A stretch of 64,000 nucleotides of DNA from Hymenobacter properus. Its GTDB lineage: Bacteria > Bacteroidota > Bacteroidia > Cytophagales > Hymenobacteraceae. The first letter of the stretch is position 1. Every line of letters starts with the position of its first letter. Below the pieces are notes generated by a model. The model worked only from the letters and a program-made list of their open reading frames with translations, had not been told where the DNA came from and did no database searches. The stretch lies in NCBI RefSeq assembly GCF_015694735.1, contig NZ_JADQDP010000003.1:992001-1056000 (forward strand), written 5' to 3'. The translations under genes and the position numbers were made by a program. Below, one piece after another: positions 61,327 through 64,000 of this stretch.

Positions 61327-62586
61327 CTAAAACCCGCTGTTGATGTCCAGCAATTGGTCGAACTGGTCAGCCTGAATGCCTGAAATCGTGTCCAGACCAT
61401 TCCGTGATATCAGTTTGGTTTCGGCATCAACCAGCGAGCGAACACCTTTCTCTCCTTCCGGGCCGTTCACATAATAAGCGGCAAACTCATCAGGGTTTAT
61501 CCAGTATTCTTCGGGAATGATGGCCTTCACTTTGGCCCGCTTTTCCTCGTCTTTACTGCCTACTTGGTAAGCATAAAGCAGTAAGTTGAAGTGCGACAAA
61601 ATGTAGGGACTGTGTGTGGTTATCGTCAGGTCGTTTTCGTCCTTGGTGCATTTCTCTACCAGCCAGTTTAGCAATCCTTGTTGGGCAGCGGGGTAGAGGT
61701 TCAGCTCCGGCTCTTCGATGATGAAGCTATGAGGTATTGTATTGTATTTGCTAAGTCGCTCAAGTAATATTAATAACGGTGTAACTGATTGGATACCACT
61801 TGCGGCCTCATAAAGCTTAAGAGGTTTTTTCTCGCCTTCTACACTTATATAATCTTCATCGTTCTTATGCGAATAATGCACGTTAAAGAGCGGGATATCG
61901 AGTTCGGTAACGTTCAGGCGCGCTTGCGCATAGTTATTTGCGAACGCAAGTAATGGTTGGGGTAATCCTATATCGTCTCTCATCAATCCAGCCCAAGAAT
62001 TACTTATTGATGATAAAAAAATCCTTTCCGATGGTATATATGCCGGATTGGTTTGAAGAAAAAGCTTAGCAAAAACTAGCTTAATAATTTCATTGCTAGT
62101 GTCGTCAACTAGGTTGTCTACAAGAGACCTTACGTCTTCCATAAGCTTTTCAGCTGCGTCAGATGCAAGGCTGTCCTCGCGTGATGCGATTTTGCCGGCT
62201 TGACGAACTGTTTGCAAAAGCTTAGGCATTTTAGCTTTTGAATGCTCAACAAACCCTTTAGCAGCTTCTTTGGTCTGATATCTTATAAGCTGCCTTGTCT
62301 TTTGGTTGAAAGTGATGCGCTTGCCAGTAACTTTTACACCTTGTTCACCGCGTTGCGATGATAATTCACTCGCTCTACTAAGAAAATTTGTTAATCCATA
62401 ATAATCAAGAAAAGGGGCTATTCCCTCTGACGAAGTATAAAATTCGACATCCCTAAAAATCGCAGACAGCTTCGCCAGCGTGCTCTTCCCGCCGCCCGTT
62501 GGGCCAATGAAAACCGTGACGCGCTTGAAGTCTACCGTGGCGTCTTTGATGGGGCCAAAATTCTTGACCATTAGCTGCTCGTTCAT
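61327..62586 (-). CDS. ABC/OLD-like AAA ATPase, probable defence component
   Basis: 419 residues. Walker A GPTGGGKST (residues 28-36) just after MVKNFGPIKDATVDF, a signature-like SGIQSVTPLLILLERL, Walker B FIIEEPELNLYP (Glu291/292), and the switch His in TTHSPYIL (~325). These are the marks of the AAA_15/AAA_21 group (OLD, RecF-like, PARIS AriA). It has no TOPRIM domain after the ATPase, unlike OLD. The middle third (residues ~60-250) is helical and rich in Lys/Glu and is encoded by visibly AT-richer DNA than the neighbours. The start is the ATG at 62586, because MNEQLMVKNFGPI is the usual family N-terminus. It is followed at once by the ExK protein gene. Confidence 0.85.
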   Translation of the reverse strand: MNEQLMVKNFGPIKDATVDFKRVTVFIGPTGGGKSTLAKLSAIFRDVEFYTSSEGIAPFLDYYGLTNFLSRASELSSQRGEQGVKVTGKRITFNQKTRQLIRYQTKEAAKGFVEHSKAKMPKLLQTVRQAGKIASREDSLASDAAEKLMEDVRSLVDNLVDDTSNEIIKLVFAKLFLQTNPAYIPSERIFLSSISNSWAGLMRDDIGLPQPLLAFANNYAQARLNVTELDIPLFNVHYSHKNDEDYISVEGEKKPLKLYEAASGIQSVTPLLILLERLSKYNTIPHSFIIEEPELNLYPAAQQGLLNWLVEKCTKDENDLTITTHSPYILSHFNLLLYAYQVGSKDEEKRAKVKAIIPEEYWINPDEFAAYYVNGPEGEKGVRSLVDAETKLISRNGLDTISGIQADQFDQLLDINSGF

Positions 62587-62611
62587 AACCTGCTTAACAA
62601 GGGGAGGGGCC

Positions 62612-62619
62612 CAAAAGTA
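62612..62619 (-). promoter_or_regulatory. -7 element TACTTTTG for the ATPase-ExK pair
   Basis: Exact TAnnTTTG on the minus strand, 25 bases before the ATPase ATG. Confidence 0.5.
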
Positions 62620-62760
62620 ACACGCGGCGGCCCCCGTGGCTGGGTGTTTCCATGGCGACATGGCGCGCCGCCAAAACCATTTGCCGGCGTGGGCTGTCTT
62701 CTCCTGCGCCCGCGGCGGCTCTGCTCGGTTGTGGCGCGCTTCGCTTTTAACCCCGAATTT

Positions 62761-63609
62761 ATGTCAACCTACAATCCCACTTTCACCCTCGGCGACCTGA
62801 CCGTGAACCGCCTCGGCTACGGCGCTATGCGCATCACCGGTGATGGCATCTGGGGCCCGCCCCGCGACCATGCCGAATCTATTCGCGTACTGAAGCGTGC
62901 CGTGGAGCTCGGTGTCAACTTCATCGACACGGCCGACAGCTACGGGCCCAATGTGTCGGAGGAGCTGATTGCGGAGGCCTTGCACCCATATGCGAACGGC
63001 CTCGTCATCGGCACCAAGGGCGGGCTGCTGCGTACTGGTCCTAACGAGTGGCCGATTGATTCCAGCCCTGAGCACCTCGAAGAAGCCCTGCACGGAAGCC
63101 TCAAGCGGCTAAAGCTGGAGCAAATTGACCTCTACCAGCTGCACCGCGTCGACCCCAAAGTACCGTTTGAGCAGACGCTGGAGTTTCTGCAGCGCGCCCA
63201 GCAGCAAGGCCTCATTAAGCACATTGGCCTGTCGGAGGTTAGCGTCGAGCAGATTAAGAAAGCCCAGGAATACGTGAAAATCGTGTCGGTGCAGAACATG
63301 TACAGCGTCGACAACCGCAAGTGGGAGGCCGAGCTGACCTACACCCGCGAGCAGGGCATGGCCTTCATCCCGTGGTATCCGCTGGCTGGCGGCAATGCCC
63401 AGGCACTGGCCGCCCTCGAAGCTACGGCCAAGAAGCACGGCGCCACTACCCAGCAAATTGCCCTGAGCTGGCTGCTACACCACTCGCCCAACATCCTGCT
63501 TATCCCCGGCACGTCGAAGGTGAAGCACTTGGAAGAGAATATGAAAACCGCCGACGTTCAGCTATCGGCTGAGGATATGGCGGTACTTGATGCCATCAGT
63601 CCCGCATAA
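62761..63609 (+). CDS. Aldo/keto reductase
   Basis: 282 residues, NADPH-dependent oxidoreductase of the AKR superfamily. The catalytic tetrad is visible: Asp56 and Tyr61 in NFIDTADSYG, Lys86 in VIGTKGG, His128 in LYQLHRVDP. Cofactor-side motifs include HIGLSEVS and the C-terminal LLIPGTSKVKHLEEN. The first residues (FTLGDLTVNRLGYGAMRITG) resemble the YajO/pyridoxal-reductase-like branch, so the substrate is uncertain. The start is the ATG at 62761; upstream in-frame codons belong to the ATPase promoter region. A strong terminator follows. Confidence 0.93.
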   Translation: MSTYNPTFTLGDLTVNRLGYGAMRITGDGIWGPPRDHAESIRVLKRAVELGVNFIDTADSYGPNVSEELIAEALHPYANGLVIGTKGGLLRTGPNEWPIDSSPEHLEEALHGSLKRLKLEQIDLYQLHRVDPKVPFEQTLEFLQRAQQQGLIKHIGLSEVSVEQIKKAQEYVKIVSVQNMYSVDNRKWEAELTYTREQGMAFIPWYPLAGGNAQALAALEATAKKHGATTQQIALSWLLHHSPNILLIPGTSKVKHLEENMKTADVQLSAEDMAVLDAISPA

Positions 63610-63632
63610 GTATCTGCTTTGCATAGTCAATT

Positions 63633-63666
63633 AAAAAGCCCCCAACTACGGTTGGGGGCTTTTTTT
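63633..63666 (+). terminator. Rho-independent terminator
   Basis: AAAAAGCCCCCAAC / GTTGGGGGCTTTTTT. Confidence 0.9.
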
Positions 63667-63902
63667 GATGTACCCACATGGCATAAGCAGGCCAGAACAA
63701 CTGGTTCTACCGGCCCTTTTTCAAACTATAAAACTCGGGCGTAATAGCAATTTGAAAACGAACAACCGTTAGCTTATTAATATGATTTATTATATAAAAC
63801 AGCGGGTGGGAATTGGGCCTTTCAAGAGCTGTATATTTTATAGAAAGTTAATATAATCCAAATTAATAGTTAATTTGCCATTGAAAAATAAAAATTATCA
63901 TA

Positions 63903-63927
63903 TTGATTAAAAACCTTCGTAACTTTG
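63903..63927 (+). promoter_or_regulatory. Promoter of the gene cut by the right edge
   Basis: TAACTTTG (63920-63927, exact TAnnTTTG) with a TTG at 63903-63905. The surrounding 310 bases (63669-63979) are AT-rich and hold no gene. Confidence 0.5.
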
Positions 63928-63979
63928 TAGTGTCTTCAAGTAAATTGTATTTATACCTACGCTTTAAACTAGATTTACG

Positions 63980-64000
63980 ATGAAAAAACTATTTACCTTG
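63980..64000 (+). CDS. Start of a gene truncated by the window edge
   Basis: Seven codons only (MKKLFTL). The basic start followed by hydrophobic residues suggests the beginning of a signal peptide, and the position downstream of a good promoter supports a real start. Nothing more can be said. Confidence 0.5.

Noticed and set aside
61327..62586. OLD-family ATPase with TOPRIM nuclease
   Set aside because: The protein ends about 95 residues after the THSPY switch and shows no TOPRIM motifs.
1..64000. CRISPR arrays, tRNA or rRNA genes, IS elements with transposase
   Set aside because: None found; the repeats seen are isolated palindromes without regular spacers, and no transposase or integrase is encoded.

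Overview
The window is GC-rich bacterial chromosome from a Bacteroidetes organism, most likely a Hymenobacter-like member of the Cytophagales. This rests on SprA with type IX secretion system (T9SS) sorting domains on several proteins, SusC/Oar-type TonB receptors, Bacteroidetes-type promoters (TAnnTTTG), signal peptides that almost always leave a Gln at the mature N-terminus, and dispersed palindromes of the TGTCATCCTGAGCG family. The genus is an inference. Antisense frames are open over long stretches because of the GC bias; I treated those as shadows.

Layout. 0-8 kb: the C-terminal part of the T9SS translocon SprA, then gcvH and a VanZ domain fused to an M28 peptidase, followed by a small secreted protein and yicC. 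8-17 kb: a secreted TonB C-terminal domain protein, a beta-helix lipoprotein next to a TonB-dependent receptor, and a second, Oar-like receptor. 17-20 kb: a GT4 glycosyltransferase and a Wzx-like flippase (surface glycan). 20-31 kb: three tandem paralogous giant surface proteins, each with an N-terminal module, a beta-propeller-like SBBP region, three Ig-like repeats, a PKD domain and a type B T9SS sorting domain. 31-37 kb: a membrane-anchored EEP hydrolase, cysS (carrying an in-frame palindromic insert), a lipoprotein glutaminyl cyclase of the M28 fold, and an alpha/beta hydrolase. 37-48 kb: a 1829-aa M36 (fungalysin) metalloprotease, a relic of a T9SS sorting domain, an LD-carboxypeptidase, and two tandem secreted esterases with type A sorting domains. 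48-53 kb: a methionine cluster (metY, metX, hom), with an S-box (SAM) riboswitch upstream of metY and an unassigned structured leader upstream of metX. 53-60.7 kb: a LysM protein, a small lipoprotein, a YbhN-type membrane protein, a TonB-type receptor with a Gly/Pro-rich tail, and dxs. 60.7-62.6 kb: a locally AT-richer two-gene module, an ABC-type ATPase plus a small protein with a PD-(D/E)xK-like motif, which looks like an uncharacterised defence cassette. 62.7-64 kb: an aldo/keto reductase and the start of a gene cut by the window edge.

The parts connect mainly through protein secretion: SprA is the outer-membrane exit channel, six proteins here carry T9SS sorting domains, and the glutaminyl cyclase probably caps the Gln left by signal peptidase. 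The best candidates for undescribed biology are the ATPase/ExK pair, the metX leader, the in-frame repeat insertions in cysS and the glycosyltransferase, and the VanZ-M28 fusion.
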